A stretch of DNA of 47,397 nucleotides from CAIOZW01 sp049317725 (GTDB lineage Bacteria > Acidobacteriota > Blastocatellia > RBC074). The translations under genes and the position numbers were made by a program. Positions 1-8,820 of the stretch are shown here, in pieces. The notes under the pieces were generated by a model. It saw nothing but the letters and a program-made list of their open reading frames with translations. It ran no database searches and was not told the origin of the DNA. Location: positions 1-47,397 of the forward strand of contig JBMOHS010000007.1 in assembly GCA_049317725.1 (NCBI GenBank), written 5' to 3'. Position 1 is the first letter of the stretch; every line of letters begins with the position of its first letter.

Positions 1-1113
1 GGCTTCATCGACCTCCACGTCCACCTGCGCGAGCCTGGCTTTGAGTATAAAGAAACGATCGCCACGGGCGCGCGCGCGGCGTTAGCCGGCGGGTTCACCT
101 CCATCTGCTGCATGCCCAACACCCAGCCGGTCAACGACAACTCTTCCGTGACCGCCTTCATTGTCGAACGGGGACGGGCAGCCGGACTGGCCAACGTCTT
201 CCCGATCGGCGCGATTACCGCCGGCTCGAAAGGGGACCAGTTGGCGGAGATCGGAGAGATGAAGCGGGCCGGGATCGTCGCGATCAGCGATGATGGACGG
301 CCAGTTCTCGACAGCGGCCTGATGCGGCGCGCCATGGAGTATGCGACAGACTTCGACCTCCCTGTCGTTGATCATTGTGAGGATTGCTGTGGTGCCGAGG
401 GCTGGTCGATGCACGAGGGCGTCTATTCGGCACGGATGGGGCTCAAGGGATTGCCAGGGGCGGCAGAGGATCTGCACGTGGCTCGCGATCTGATCCTGGC
501 CGAACTGACTGGTGCCCACATCCACATTGCACATCTCTCCACGGGCCGTTCCGTCGAGTTGGTCCGACAAGCCAAGCAGCGGGGAGTCCGGGTCACCTGT
601 GAAGTGGCCCCCCACCACTTCACGCTCACCGATCGTGATCTTTTTGAGAGTGGCTACGATACCCACTTCAAGATGGCTCCGCCGCTCCGCTCGGAGACCG
701 ACTTGGCGGCGATCCTCGAGGGCATTCGGGATGGTACGATCGACGCGATCGCGACCGATCACGCGCCTCACCATCACAATGAAAAGGCGGTTGAGTTCGA
801 TCGCGCTGCCAATGGGATCACCGGGCTGGAGACGGCAGTGGGACTGACCCTTGACCGGCTGGTCCACACTGGGATCCTCTCCCTCTCCCGAATGGTCGAG
901 ATGCTGGCGACTGCCCCAGCCCGCATCTTTCGGCTTGATCGGGGCACGCTTCAGGTGGGAGCCGTCGCCGACGTGACGATCTTTGACCCGCAGCGACGAT
1001 GCCGGGTCGAGCTCGCCGCCTCCCACTCCAAGAGCCGCAACAGCCCGTTTGATGGCTGGGAGCTGAACGGCGCCCCCGTGGCGACGGTAGTCGCCGGCCA
1101 GCTCTACCGGTGA
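1..1113 (+). CDS. pyrC: Dihydroorotase, class I type (5' end cut by window)
   Basis: Catalyses reversible cyclisation of N-carbamoyl-aspartate to dihydroorotate, third step of de novo pyrimidine synthesis in the cytoplasm. The frame is open from base 1, so the real start lies upstream; 370 residues are visible and only a short N-terminal strand is missing. The amidohydrolase signature is complete: D-L-H-V-H-L-R-E at visible residues 4-11 (zinc-binding H-x-H), DHCED, the IAHLST histidine, EVAPHH and ATDHAPHH (catalytic Asp). The C-terminal ADVTIFDP stretch is the usual composite beta-sandwich end. A pyrB gene commonly precedes pyrC but would lie outside the window. The gene converges on the DUF1080 gene, with a long hairpin over its stop codon. 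The family call is firm. Confidence 0.95.
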   Translation, partial: GFIDLHVHLREPGFEYKETIATGARAALAGGFTSICCMPNTQPVNDNSSVTAFIVERGRAAGLANVFPIGAITAGSKGDQLAEIGEMKRAGIVAISDDGRPVLDSGLMRRAMEYATDFDLPVVDHCEDCCGAEGWSMHEGVYSARMGLKGLPGAAEDLHVARDLILAELTGAHIHIAHLSTGRSVELVRQAKQRGVRVTCEVAPHHFTLTDRDLFESGYDTHFKMAPPLRSETDLAAILEGIRDGTIDAIATDHAPHHHNEKAVEFDRAANGITGLETAVGLTLDRLVHTGILSLSRMVEMLATAPARIFRLDRGTLQVGAVADVTIFDPQRRCRVELAASHSKSRNSPFDGWELNGAPVATVVAGQLYR

Positions 1114-1130
1114 AGGGGCTGGCCGGCGAC
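1090..1130. terminator. 13-bp perfect hairpin between convergent genes
   Basis: Arms 1090-1102 and 1118-1130 (GTCGCCGGCCAGC and its exact complement) enclose a 15-nt loop that holds the pyrC stop codon. There is no T-run on either side, so it is not a textbook intrinsic terminator. Its place between two convergent genes suggests a two-way transcription barrier or an mRNA 3'-end stabiliser. Confidence 0.5.
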
Positions 1131-1150
1131 CCCTCGATCACCGCCAGCCG

Positions 1151-2164
1151 CTATGGCCGCCGCGGTGCGATGGTGATGTTGCGGTACCAGACCTTGCCGT
1201 GGTCGCCCTGGAGCATCAGGGGGCCAGGTTCACCCTCCAGACTGTCGATCGCCCCGCCCGTCAGCCCGGGAATCTCCGCCTTCTCGAGGATTGTCTGGCC
1301 GTTGAGCGTGACGGTCACTTGCCGGCCCAGGAGGGTAATCTCACAGGTTTGCCACTCGCCAGCCGCCCGGGCTGCATTGATCCGTGGGGTGAGAAACCCG
1401 TAGACACTGCCCATCCCATCGATCCGGGGAGGTTGACCGGCATCGTCGAGCACTTGGACCTCGTACCGGCCACGCAGATAGATCCCGCTATTACTGGGTT
1501 GCCCCCCATTGGCGGCGCGCTCGGCGAGTTTGACCTCGAGGCGGAGCTTGAAGTCGGAGAAGCGCGCCTCGCTCATCAGGTCGACGCACCCTCGCCGGTT
1601 GGTCAGAGCTTCCTGCTCGACGCTCCAACATCCGGCGGCCTTCTCGTCGCGGACTTTCCACCCGCTCAGGTTCTGCCCATTGAAAAGTGAGACGGGTTCT
1701 CCCCAGACGGGAGAGGTCATGGCAGGCAGGGCTGGTGCCGGGCGTCCCGTCCAGGTCAGCTCTTTTCCATCCTCTCCGATCGTCTTTCCGCGGAGCTGGC
1801 CGTCGCGCCACTCCCCCGTAAACTCCAGGTCGGCTTTTCGCTGTTCGTATTGACGCGGCAACCGGAAGCGCAGGACTCCATCGGTCAACCCAATTTCAGC
1901 AATCGGGCGGGCACTTCCAAAACGACCGACAAACCGGCCTTTCAATCGGCCTGCGTCTTCGGTCACTTCCAGCCAGGACGGGTAGGGCCCATCCGTCCCC
2001 TCAACGCGAAGATCCCAGCGGCCGACGATCGGGTTGGTCGCACGCGATTCTCTCCCGATCCCCTCTGTCTTTGCTTGGCTGCTCTCTTCGGAGATGGCTG
2101 GGAGAATCAGAAGAATCAATCCAAGAATCAATCCAAGAATCAACAAACTGCTTTTGCCTGACAC
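1151..2164 (-). CDS. Secreted DUF1080 (3-keto-disaccharide hydrolase-like) protein
   Basis: A 337-residue exported protein. The GTG start at 2164 is set by GGAAGGAG five bases upstream. Residues 1-25 form a very hydrophobic signal peptide rich in L, I and G. Residues about 45-145 form a small beta-rich domain (VGRWDLRVEG...GRFVGRFG...). Residues about 155-335 are the DUF1080 (PF06439) concanavalin-like fold, with family landmarks LFNGQNLSGW, NSGIYLRGRYEVQVLD and GPLMLQGDHGKVWYRNI. Some family members hydrolyse 3-keto-glycosides and many are periplasmic glycan-active proteins in Acidobacteria, Planctomycetes and Bacteroidetes; the substrate here is unknown. It is monocistronic, facing pyrC. 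The signal peptide is encoded by a 12-bp tandem repeat (see the repeat entry). Confidence 0.85.
   Translation of the reverse strand: MSGKSSLLILGLILGLILLILPAISEESSQAKTEGIGRESRATNPIVGRWDLRVEGTDGPYPSWLEVTEDAGRLKGRFVGRFGSARPIAEIGLTDGVLRFRLPRQYEQRKADLEFTGEWRDGQLRGKTIGEDGKELTWTGRPAPALPAMTSPVWGEPVSLFNGQNLSGWKVRDEKAAGCWSVEQEALTNRRGCVDLMSEARFSDFKLRLEVKLAERAANGGQPSNSGIYLRGRYEVQVLDDAGQPPRIDGMGSVYGFLTPRINAARAAGEWQTCEITLLGRQVTVTLNGQTILEKAEIPGLTGGAIDSLEGEPGPLMLQGDHGKVWYRNITIAPRRP
2111..2146. repeat. 12-bp tandem repeat inside a signal-peptide coding region
   Basis: AAGAATCAATCC occurs twice in tandem (2111-2122, 2123-2134), followed by a partial third copy (2135-2146). On the minus strand it encodes the repeated L-I-L-G core of the DUF1080 protein's signal peptide. 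Because the unit is 12 bp, gain or loss of a copy keeps the frame and changes the hydrophobic core by four residues. Confidence 0.7.
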
Positions 2165-2277
2165 CTTAACTCCTTCCCCATTCGGTGGTGGGGGATTGAT
2201 CGGAAGCGAAACAGCGTCCGGCCCGCGGTTCCCGCCCTCAACTAGCGCGATCGCGTGCCCGGATATCGAATCAACAG

Positions 2278-2338
2278 CGTGCTACTATAGCACGGTCGCC
2301 TGATCCCGCTGAGACAGCGGGGCGCATCTTGCCCCGCT
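2278..2338. promoter_or_regulatory. Cluster of hairpins in the 345-bp gap before the GT2 gene
   Basis: The gap 2165-2509 has no supported gene. It holds a perfect 7-bp hairpin CGTGCTA-CTA-TAGCACG (2278-2294). Next come two mutually exclusive hairpins: CCCGCT (2305-2310) can pair with AGCGGG (2316-2321), or AGCGGGGC (2316-2323) can pair with GCCCCGCT (2331-2338). A TACTAT box (2283-2288) lies inside the first hairpin but has no good -35. The arrangement could be a leader or attenuator for the downstream glycosyltransferase or a degenerate repeat; the role is not shown. Confidence 0.35.
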
Positions 2339-2509
2339 TGCGTCTTTCGGCTATGCTACGCCCCTTTGATAGTTACCAGTCGGATGCCCTTGGCGGGTCT
2401 TGTCTCTTTTCCAATGCACGATTCGATTGGTCGATCGCTCGATGGCTCCGCGAATCAGACATCTCTTCTCTATCCGTCGTCATTCCGGAAGTGTCCGGAA
2501 AGGATCCCA

Positions 2510-3217
2510 ATGCCAGCCTCTCCTCTCCTTTCGATTCTTATTCCGGTCTACAACGAAGCGTCGACGATCCGGGAGATCCTTGCCCGTGTCGAGGCGGTCT
2601 TTCTTGGCGATGTCCGCAAGGAGTTGATCATCGTCGATGACTGTTCCACCGATGGCACCCGCGAAATTTTGCAGGATCTCCACCGCGCCGGAACGCACAA
2701 GGTCTACTTTCACAGCCGCAATATGGGCAAGGGGGCAGCGCTCCGGACGGCACTCACCTATGTCACTGGTGAGATCGTCATCATTCAGGACGCCGACCTG
2801 GAATATGACCCAGCGGAGTATGCTGAACTGATCAAACCGATTCTGGAGGGACACGCCGATGTTGTCTATGGCTCACGGCTCTCTGGGGCGAAGGTCGCGC
2901 GTGCCTTCAATTTCTGGCACTACATCGGCAACAAGTTTCTGACCTTCATCACCAACGTGCTCTACAACTCGATCCTCTCCGACATGGAGACCTGCTATAA
3001 GGTCTTCCGCGCCGATGTGATCAAGAATATTCAGATCAAATCGAACCGCTTCGACTTCGAGCCGGAGATTACTGCCAAGATCCTCAAGCGGAAGCATAAG
3101 CTCTACGAGATGCCGATCTCCTACTATGGTCGCGATTTTTCCGAAGGGAAGAAGATTACTTGGCGCGACGGGTTTGCCGCCATCTGGGCATTGGTCAAGT
3201 ACCGATTTATTGACTAG
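2510..3217 (+). CDS. Family 2 glycosyltransferase (DPM1-like)
   Basis: A 235-residue GT-A fold enzyme likely to move a sugar from a nucleotide donor to a polyprenyl phosphate or glycan acceptor at the cytoplasmic face. Landmarks: LSILIPVYNEASTI at residues 6-19 (nucleotide-binding strand), IIVDDCSTDGT, NMGKGAALRTAL, QDADLEYDP (DxD-type metal site), VVYGSRLSG, and the C-terminal MPISYYGRDFSEGKKITWRDG found in dolichyl-phosphate mannosyltransferase-like bacterial GT2s. There are no transmembrane helices. I chose the ATG at 2510 because GGAAAGGA sits five bases upstream and homology begins there; the frame stays open for 48 codons upstream without recognisable sequence. The acceptor is unknown. 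Confidence 0.9.
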   Translation: MPASPLLSILIPVYNEASTIREILARVEAVFLGDVRKELIIVDDCSTDGTREILQDLHRAGTHKVYFHSRNMGKGAALRTALTYVTGEIVIIQDADLEYDPAEYAELIKPILEGHADVVYGSRLSGAKVARAFNFWHYIGNKFLTFITNVLYNSILSDMETCYKVFRADVIKNIQIKSNRFDFEPEITAKILKRKHKLYEMPISYYGRDFSEGKKITWRDGFAAIWALVKYRFID

Positions 3218-3330
3218 GGTAGGCTCTGCGGATCTTCTCAGGAGAGGCTGGTCCGGTGGAGGGACTCCTCAGCGCTGGGCAAGTGGTCAACCCGGGATCT
3301 GCGGAGATCACCAGAGAAAAAGGGGGGTAT

Positions 3331-3951
3331 ATGAATAGCAAGTGGTCTGCAGCGCGGAGGCGAGCGAAGTGTTACCTCTTTCTGAGTGTGGTGCTCTTGG
3401 CAGGACAGGCGTGCCAGCGGGAGACCGTCGAACCATCTATCGGGACGGCAATACCGGCGAACAGCCTGGTGGCACTTCCGAGCAGTGTCGTCGTCATCGC
3501 GCGGAGCAATGCCCTGGAGGCGTACCAAGCCGATGGCAACCTGCTCTGGAAAGTTGCCCTTCCGGAAGGGGACCAGGTGATGGCGGCTCCCGTCGCCGCG
3601 CTGAGCAGCGTCGCCTATGTTCGGGGGCGCGACGCCATTCATGCGATCTCTCCGACGGGGCAACTGCTCTGGCGAGGATCCCATCTTGGCGGCGAAGATC
3701 AGATTCAGGGGATTGCCGCGCTCAACGACAGCACCGTCGCCATCTCGGAGGAGGATCGCCACGTCGTCGCCTTTACGACGGAGGGGGCGAGGCGATGGAC
3801 CTACACCTTACCGGAGGGCGAGCGCCTCGTCGCGCCGCCGGCCGTCTGTGCCAACAGTCTGCTTCTGCTGCGGACCGCGACCACTCTCCACGCCGTCGAT
3901 AGTGGCGGAAACTTGGCCTGGACAACTCCGCTTGAGCAATCTCAGCCCTAG
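3331..3951 (+). CDS. Short PQQ-like beta-propeller protein, probable lipoprotein
   Basis: A 206-residue exported protein. An ATG at 3331 follows an AAAAAGGGGGG tract and opens a signal sequence (positively charged N-terminus, YLFLSVVLLAGQAC). Cys30 could be lipidated, but the preceding G-Q-A is a poor lipobox. The mature part has four beta-propeller repeats recognisable by G-x-L-x-W closures: ADGNLLWKV, TGQLLWRG, EGARRWTY and GGNLAWTT. Four blades are fewer than the seven or eight usual in PQQ/BamB-type propellers, so it may be shortened at the C-terminus or act as an oligomer. It ends 27 bp before the convergent glycosyltransferase gene. No function is assigned. Confidence 0.7.
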   Translation: MNSKWSAARRRAKCYLFLSVVLLAGQACQRETVEPSIGTAIPANSLVALPSSVVVIARSNALEAYQADGNLLWKVALPEGDQVMAAPVAALSSVAYVRGRDAIHAISPTGQLLWRGSHLGGEDQIQGIAALNDSTVAISEEDRHVVAFTTEGARRWTYTLPEGERLVAPPAVCANSLLLLRTATTLHAVDSGGNLAWTTPLEQSQP

Positions 3952-3978
3952 GATCGGCTCTTTGGCCACACCGTCTTC

Positions 3979-6327
3979 TCAGTTCTCGCGGGGAGAAGAG
4001 GTTGCTCTGCCCTTTGGCATTGATGGCGGAACGAACGGTTGACGGACTCCCGGAAGCCAGCCAAGGCTGGTCAGCCGGAACCCGAAGGAACCGTTTCCTT
4101 CGGGAAATCGAAGCTGTGTTGAGGATCGAATCTCGAGGTCGATCGGCCTCCCCTGATGGAGGCGGCGCGGGACAAACACCCGGTAGATCAGGACGTTGTC
4201 GATGAGTTGGGTGACCGAACCGAGCGCTTCTCCCCCCGCAAGGAACTGGATCTCTGTCTGCTCGGGTCCTTCGCCGGGTGGATGATCGACAAGAGCGCGG
4301 AGTTCGCCATCGGTCTCGGGAGGGAGAGATGGGAGGTGAACACGCGCGCGAGGCCCCCCACGCCGCCAGGAGCGAGGCTTGCCCTTGTTCAGTTTCTGCC
4401 AGCCCTCCCCGAGAAAGTGATCTTCCCCAAAGACCCGTGCCACGGCCCCCTCTGTTCGTTGCCAAGTCAGTTCCGTCGAGCGGAATCCGAGTTCCCGATC
4501 GTCTGTCCCCCCGAGCGTCTGCCGAGGAATGAAGCTTTCGCTGGCCTCGAGTTGCAGCACGGACCAGAGGTGCCCGGGGGGCGGCTCCGCCATCACCAGT
4601 TCCTCGTCGATGTTTGGGCCAATCCAGCGGCCAATCTCCCGTCCCTCCAGTCGTACCGTCAAGGTGGTCCGCTTTGCTTGCTCAGCGGTACCGCCGAGCT
4701 GTCCGCGGAGGCGGAACCGCATCTGCGGCGCTTCGTGAAAGAGGGCAATCGTCCCACTCTTTCCCATCCACTGCCAAGTCCCACGCGGAGTCGTCTCCCT
4801 GGGGTACCAGCCGTCGAGCAGGGCGTGGTTCCGGACCGGGGTCCATTCCGTCAGGTAGACCTCAAAGTAGCGGCCAAGGCTGAGCGGTCGGAGCCGATCC
4901 CTTCCGGTTCCAGACGACCACCGAAAGAGTTGGTGCGGCAGGCTCTCGGCTGGTTGGGTCGAGAGCAGGTAGTGGCGACCAGCAGGTCGATTGTCAGGAT
5001 CGATCAGGTTCAACCCTGGAGCCTCTTCCGGGATCCAATTCTCTGTTCGCACATCTTCGAGCCAGTAGCGGACGTGCGGGAGCAAGAGGTTCTGGTGGGA
5101 GACCTTGTCGCGGGTTGGGTCGAGCCGGCGCTTCAACGCCTGCACGGCCTGTGCTGGCGGGCTCGCCTGCCGCCGGAGCATCGTCACCGCTGGCTCCATC
5201 CAGCGTCCAACCAGCAAGATCAACCCGACGATCGCGGCTCCTCCCAACCCTCCGAGGAGGAGCCTACCCACACTCCCCGTTCTTCCTTGCAGTGGTGGGG
5301 CCAAGCCGGTCAACCCAACCGCCGCCAGCCCCGTGAAGAGTGGAAGCCCCGGGAGGATGTAGAAGACCATTCCCATCGGGGAGTTTAACGTCAAGGTGAA
5401 GAGAAGGTACGGCACAAAGATCAGGGCCAACCAGCCCAGCTTCGCCGCTTCACCCCGGAGCAGTAGCAGCAGGATCCCCAGCCCGCTCGCCCCATAGACC
5501 ATCCACATCAGCGACGGGTTGCCCCAGACCGTGACGAGAGACGAGGTCAATCGCTCGCCGAGCGTCCAGTAGCTCGACCAGAGTGAGTCGTGTTCGATGA
5601 GGTGGCGAGAATGAGTTCGGGTCAATGCCCGGTGGGCCTCCCATCCCGTTTGGAAGAGGACTGGAAGATACCAGCTGAGATACCCTGCCAGCGCGAGCCC
5701 GACAGCGCCACCCGTCAGTCGCCACTGGCGCCTCCGCACCCAGGCAAAGAAGGCCCAGGTCAAGACCCCCACCGCCAGCGGCGCGATGGTCACCCGGATC
5801 CCCATTCCAAGCCCCAACAGCCCACACGCGAAGAGGTAAGCCCGCGGAGAACGTCTCCCCCGCAGCAGCAGCCCAACCACGAAGAGTCCGGTGACCATCG
5901 CCGGAAGGTCCGATCTGGCCATCAGGCTTGGGAGCCAGAGGGCAGGAATGCTGCAACCCAGCAGGGCGGCTCCAAACGAGGGAGCCCAGCCGTGCAGAAC
6001 TTCCCGGAAGGCGAGGTAGAGTGCCACACCGAGGAAGCTCCCGATGAGGAGATTGACGACGAGCAAAGCCTCGTGATCGCTGCGTACCAAGGCGTGCGCC
6101 ACGCGCACCAGGAGGACGAAGATGGGGAACCCGGGGGGATGAGGCCGGTGTGCCGGGAGGTCGAATCGCTCGATCGCCCGGGCAAAGTTGATCTCATCCC
6201 ATTCCCAGAAGCTCGCCGGCCACGTCCAGCCGCGCATGCCCAAACAGAGGACCCAAAGCCCCCCGATCGACAGCCCATCTCGTCGCCAGTTCCAGCCCCC
6301 CTCTTCCCTCCGCCTCTCTTGGTCCAC
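3979..6327 (-). CDS. GT-C-like (GT39/ArnT-type) membrane glycosyltransferase with tandem C-terminal beta domains
   Basis: About 782 residues. The first 360 or so hold roughly ten hydrophobic segments. Between TM1 and TM2 is FWEWDEINFARAIERFD followed by HPPGFP, the acidic loop typical of polyprenyl-phosphate-sugar-dependent GT-C enzymes. The soluble second half appears duplicated: a beta-rich unit beginning LLDGWYPRETTPRGTWQWMG and ending LGFRSTELTW, then one beginning LGEGWQKLNKGKPRSW and ending FGFRLTSLGW, probably carbohydrate-binding jelly rolls. I prefer the GTG at 6327 because GGGGAGGAG lies just upstream and it starts 17 bp after the previous gene's stop; a longer ATG start at 6441 would overlap that gene by about 100 bp. 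It is third in the DUF481 operon. Likely role: cell-envelope glycan transfer. Confidence 0.75.
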   Translation of the reverse strand: MDQERRREEGGWNWRRDGLSIGGLWVLCLGMRGWTWPASFWEWDEINFARAIERFDLPAHRPHPPGFPIFVLLVRVAHALVRSDHEALLVVNLLIGSFLGVALYLAFREVLHGWAPSFGAALLGCSIPALWLPSLMARSDLPAMVTGLFVVGLLLRGRRSPRAYLFACGLLGLGMGIRVTIAPLAVGVLTWAFFAWVRRRQWRLTGGAVGLALAGYLSWYLPVLFQTGWEAHRALTRTHSRHLIEHDSLWSSYWTLGERLTSSLVTVWGNPSLMWMVYGASGLGILLLLLRGEAAKLGWLALIFVPYLLFTLTLNSPMGMVFYILPGLPLFTGLAAVGLTGLAPPLQGRTGSVGRLLLGGLGGAAIVGLILLVGRWMEPAVTMLRRQASPPAQAVQALKRRLDPTRDKVSHQNLLLPHVRYWLEDVRTENWIPEEAPGLNLIDPDNRPAGRHYLLSTQPAESLPHQLFRWSSGTGRDRLRPLSLGRYFEVYLTEWTPVRNHALLDGWYPRETTPRGTWQWMGKSGTIALFHEAPQMRFRLRGQLGGTAEQAKRTTLTVRLEGREIGRWIGPNIDEELVMAEPPPGHLWSVLQLEASESFIPRQTLGGTDDRELGFRSTELTWQRTEGAVARVFGEDHFLGEGWQKLNKGKPRSWRRGGPRARVHLPSLPPETDGELRALVDHPPGEGPEQTEIQFLAGGEALGSVTQLIDNVLIYRVFVPRRLHQGRPIDLEIRSSTQLRFPEGNGSFGFRLTSLGWLPGVRQPFVPPSMPKGRATSSPREN

Positions 6328-6344
6328 GTCTCCTCCCCGCAGCT

Positions 6345-7466
6345 TCAACGCCACTGGCGCCGGAAGAAATTGAGGATGTGCCACCCATCCAAGTATTTGA
6401 AGGGGGATTGTCCGATCGTGTAGTGCCCGCAGCGCAGCCACTTCTTCTCGGCTGGGACCCCGTGCCGCTCGACATCGGAGAGGAAGATCTGCGATAGATC
6501 CGGCAGAAAGGTCAAATCATACCGGGCAGAGATCAGCATGACCGGACGGCGTACGCCCGCCAACTGCCCAGCATGCGCGCTCGGACTGATGCTCCACCAG
6601 GCTTCGCGCACCTCTTCCGCCGTCAGCGCTGGCTCGAGCGCCTCTCGCAGGTGCGAGGTCGTCAGCGCCCGCCAGACCACATCCCCAAACCAGCTCGACA
6701 CCATATTAAAGACGCCCGCTTCGAGCCGCTCGTCGTGAATGAAGGCCAACCACGAAACGCAGGACCCGATGCTCGATCCCATGACGCCGACTTGCTGGAC
6801 TCCTTGGGCTTGCAGCCAATCGACCGCTCGCCGGATGTCCATCACCGCCTGCCGGACCGCCTGGATCGTTCGCCCGATGTTGGCACTGACCATGTAATCG
6901 GCTCGGGTCAGTTCGGGCGGACGCCGCCAGTCGTGGTAGGGCAGACTCATCCGCAATGCCGAGATCCCCAGACGGTTCAGCCCCCGACAGAGCGCAACGT
7001 GCGACTGCTTGTCCGCATTCCATTGCGGGGAGATGATCACCGCACGATTGTTCTTTCCGGCAGGGAAATAGCGCGCATGGACCTGGTTGTTCTCCGCCGA
7101 GGGGGTCACCACCCCGCTCGGGTAGCGCAGCCAGTAGAAACCCGCCTCGTCCTCCGCCTCCCCGATCGATCTCTTTACCCACTCGGAATGGAACTCTCCC
7201 CTCTCGGCTGGGGGCGGAAGAAAGAACCGATTGCTCTCGGCGGACGCTTGTCGATTGAGGCCGCGAAGAACTTCCCACGTTGCCCCTCTCTCTCCGTTGG
7301 CCATCATCCCCCGCCTTCCAACCAGATCCTCCAGATGCTCCAAGCCCCACTCGAACGGATGGCTTGTCCGATGCTCCATGTCCCGTGCGTGCAATCGCCG
7401 CTCCAACCTGTGCATCACTCTCTGCAGCATCTTCTCTCCCCCCGCCAGCACCTGCTGGCCACCCAC
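6345..7466 (-). CDS. Alpha/beta hydrolase (Abhydrolase_18-like)
   Basis: A 373-residue cytoplasmic protein with an alpha/beta-hydrolase core. Landmarks: VIISPQWNADKQSH (early strand and oxyanion region), GVMGSSIGSCVSWLAF (nucleophile elbow G-S-S-I-G), VMLISARYDLTFLP (acid) and LRCGHYTIGQSPF (His). This matches the DUF2048/abhydrolase domain-containing 18 group, whose substrates are mostly unknown. The GTG start at 7466 is set by TTGAGGAGC, which overlaps the TGA of the upstream DUF481 gene nine bases away, so translation is probably coupled. No signal peptide is seen. Its place between an outer-membrane beta-barrel and an envelope glycosyltransferase suggests work on an envelope or lipid-linked ester, which is inference only. 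Confidence 0.8.
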   Translation of the reverse strand: MGGQQVLAGGEKMLQRVMHRLERRLHARDMEHRTSHPFEWGLEHLEDLVGRRGMMANGERGATWEVLRGLNRQASAESNRFFLPPPAERGEFHSEWVKRSIGEAEDEAGFYWLRYPSGVVTPSAENNQVHARYFPAGKNNRAVIISPQWNADKQSHVALCRGLNRLGISALRMSLPYHDWRRPPELTRADYMVSANIGRTIQAVRQAVMDIRRAVDWLQAQGVQQVGVMGSSIGSCVSWLAFIHDERLEAGVFNMVSSWFGDVVWRALTTSHLREALEPALTAEEVREAWWSISPSAHAGQLAGVRRPVMLISARYDLTFLPDLSQIFLSDVERHGVPAEKKWLRCGHYTIGQSPFKYLDGWHILNFFRRQWR

Positions 7467-7475
7467 GGTCGCTCC

Positions 7476-8570
7476 TCAACGAAATCGCAGATCACGGAAA
7501 CTGATCCCGACCCCAGTCGTCAAGAGGAGGTCGTTCTTGCGAGCGCCAGAGACAGGGTTGCTCAGGTACCGGTTGCTGGTCGTGATCGACCAATTCATCC
7601 AGCGTGTAATCCGGGTCGAGACCGTTGCGTCGAGAGTATGCCGAAACTGCCCCGTCCGGGTCAGGTTCGGAAAGAGCTGAAACCGCTTGCGGAGATGGAC
7701 CCGGTCATTGAGTTGGACTGTCAGGTCCTGACCGGCGAGCACTTCCCCTGAATTCCGACGATCACCCGTCACGAATGATTCCCGATTATAAGAGCCTCCG
7801 GCGAAGAACTGCCACTGCGCCCGCTCCCGCTTGACGGCCGACCAGGCGAGACCTCCCCCCAATACCGTCCGCAAGTCGAGTAGTTGAATCTGGTTGTATT
7901 CCAGGTCGGCGAATCCGAAACTGGAGAGTCGCGAGGTGGCGCTGCTCTCGTAGCGCCCTCCCCCCCGGATCGCGTTCGCCGTCGTTTCGGCAATCCCCCG
8001 TGATTTGTTCTGGGCGTTGATGTAGGTGGCGTAGAGCGAGGTCTTGTCCCGGCTGGTCTGTCGCCCCATCGTTCCGCCAATCGTCAAATTGTTGGTACGA
8101 GTGTTGCCGGTCGTCAGGCTGTAGCCAAAGTCGATCTCCCCGTTCCAGAGATCGAGCCAGCCCGGATTGCGCAGCCGCTCAAAGGTCGCCTGCTCGGCGG
8201 CCGAGCGGATCGTCTCGATCGAGCGGGCCGCGACCGGAATTGGCCGGGCCTCCTTACCGACGACCTCGTAGCCGCCTTCCCGCGGGACCAACTGCCCAAA
8301 GATCGTCGCCCCTTCCGCAACACCGACATAGACAGGTTGATCCGAAACGATCCGCTCGATCGCTTCCACTGAGATCGTTACTACCCCCGCATACGCTGTC
8401 TTGAGCAGCAATGTCTTGCGGTCCCCCCGCACGATCTCCCCCGACAACCGATCTCCATTTTTGAGCCGGACCTCGTCGGCCTGCCCACTCCCCGTCCAAC
8501 TGAGCAGGAGCATCCCACACCCGATCAGAATCCGAATCCTTCCTCTTTTCTCCGTCGCCTGCTCCTTCAC
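7476..8570 (-). CDS. DUF481 outer-membrane beta-barrel protein
   Basis: A 364-residue exported protein. Residues 1-31 form a signal peptide (IRILIGCGMLLLSWTGSGQA). Next is a small barrel-like module, DEVRLKNGDRLSGEIVRG...ISVEAIERIVSD, common at the N-terminus of this family. From about residue 140 comes the DUF481 (PF04338, YdiY-like) barrel: GEIDFGYSLTTGNTRTNNL followed by alternating amphipathic strands. Its last strand ends in an aromatic-rich tail (VGISFRDLRFR), though the final residue is Arg rather than Phe. The GTG at 8570 is preceded by a perfect AGGAGG four bases away. It is first in a three-gene minus-strand operon, divergent from the sigma-54 activator. Family members have been linked to salt or acid stress; the function here is unknown. 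Confidence 0.85.
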   Translation of the reverse strand: MKEQATEKRGRIRILIGCGMLLLSWTGSGQADEVRLKNGDRLSGEIVRGDRKTLLLKTAYAGVVTISVEAIERIVSDQPVYVGVAEGATIFGQLVPREGGYEVVGKEARPIPVAARSIETIRSAAEQATFERLRNPGWLDLWNGEIDFGYSLTTGNTRTNNLTIGGTMGRQTSRDKTSLYATYINAQNKSRGIAETTANAIRGGGRYESSATSRLSSFGFADLEYNQIQLLDLRTVLGGGLAWSAVKRERAQWQFFAGGSYNRESFVTGDRRNSGEVLAGQDLTVQLNDRVHLRKRFQLFPNLTRTGQFRHTLDATVSTRITRWMNWSITTSNRYLSNPVSGARKNDLLLTTGVGISFRDLRFR

Positions 8571-8820
8571 TCGCCCTCCTTCGCCGGGATCTCTTTCTTG
8601 GACCCATTCCTGCGTCCCGACTCCCCTCCCAGATTACGCTCTTCCCCTCCCATTGCCAATGTTCCCCCTTCGCCCTCTTTTCCTTCCCCGACTCCGTGTG
8701 TTACCTTCCCCCTTTTCCTGGTACAAAATTGTCGAGCATATGCCAAAGAGTCACTAAAATGTTGCTTCTGCCACGGTGGTGGAACCAGGAGATGGACAAA
8801 ATACTGAAAAGGACAAGAAA

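Noticed and set aside
8719..8734. Sigma-54-like element TGGTACAAAATTGT before the activator gene
   Set aside because: The GG-to-G distance is one base short of the strict N10 spacing.
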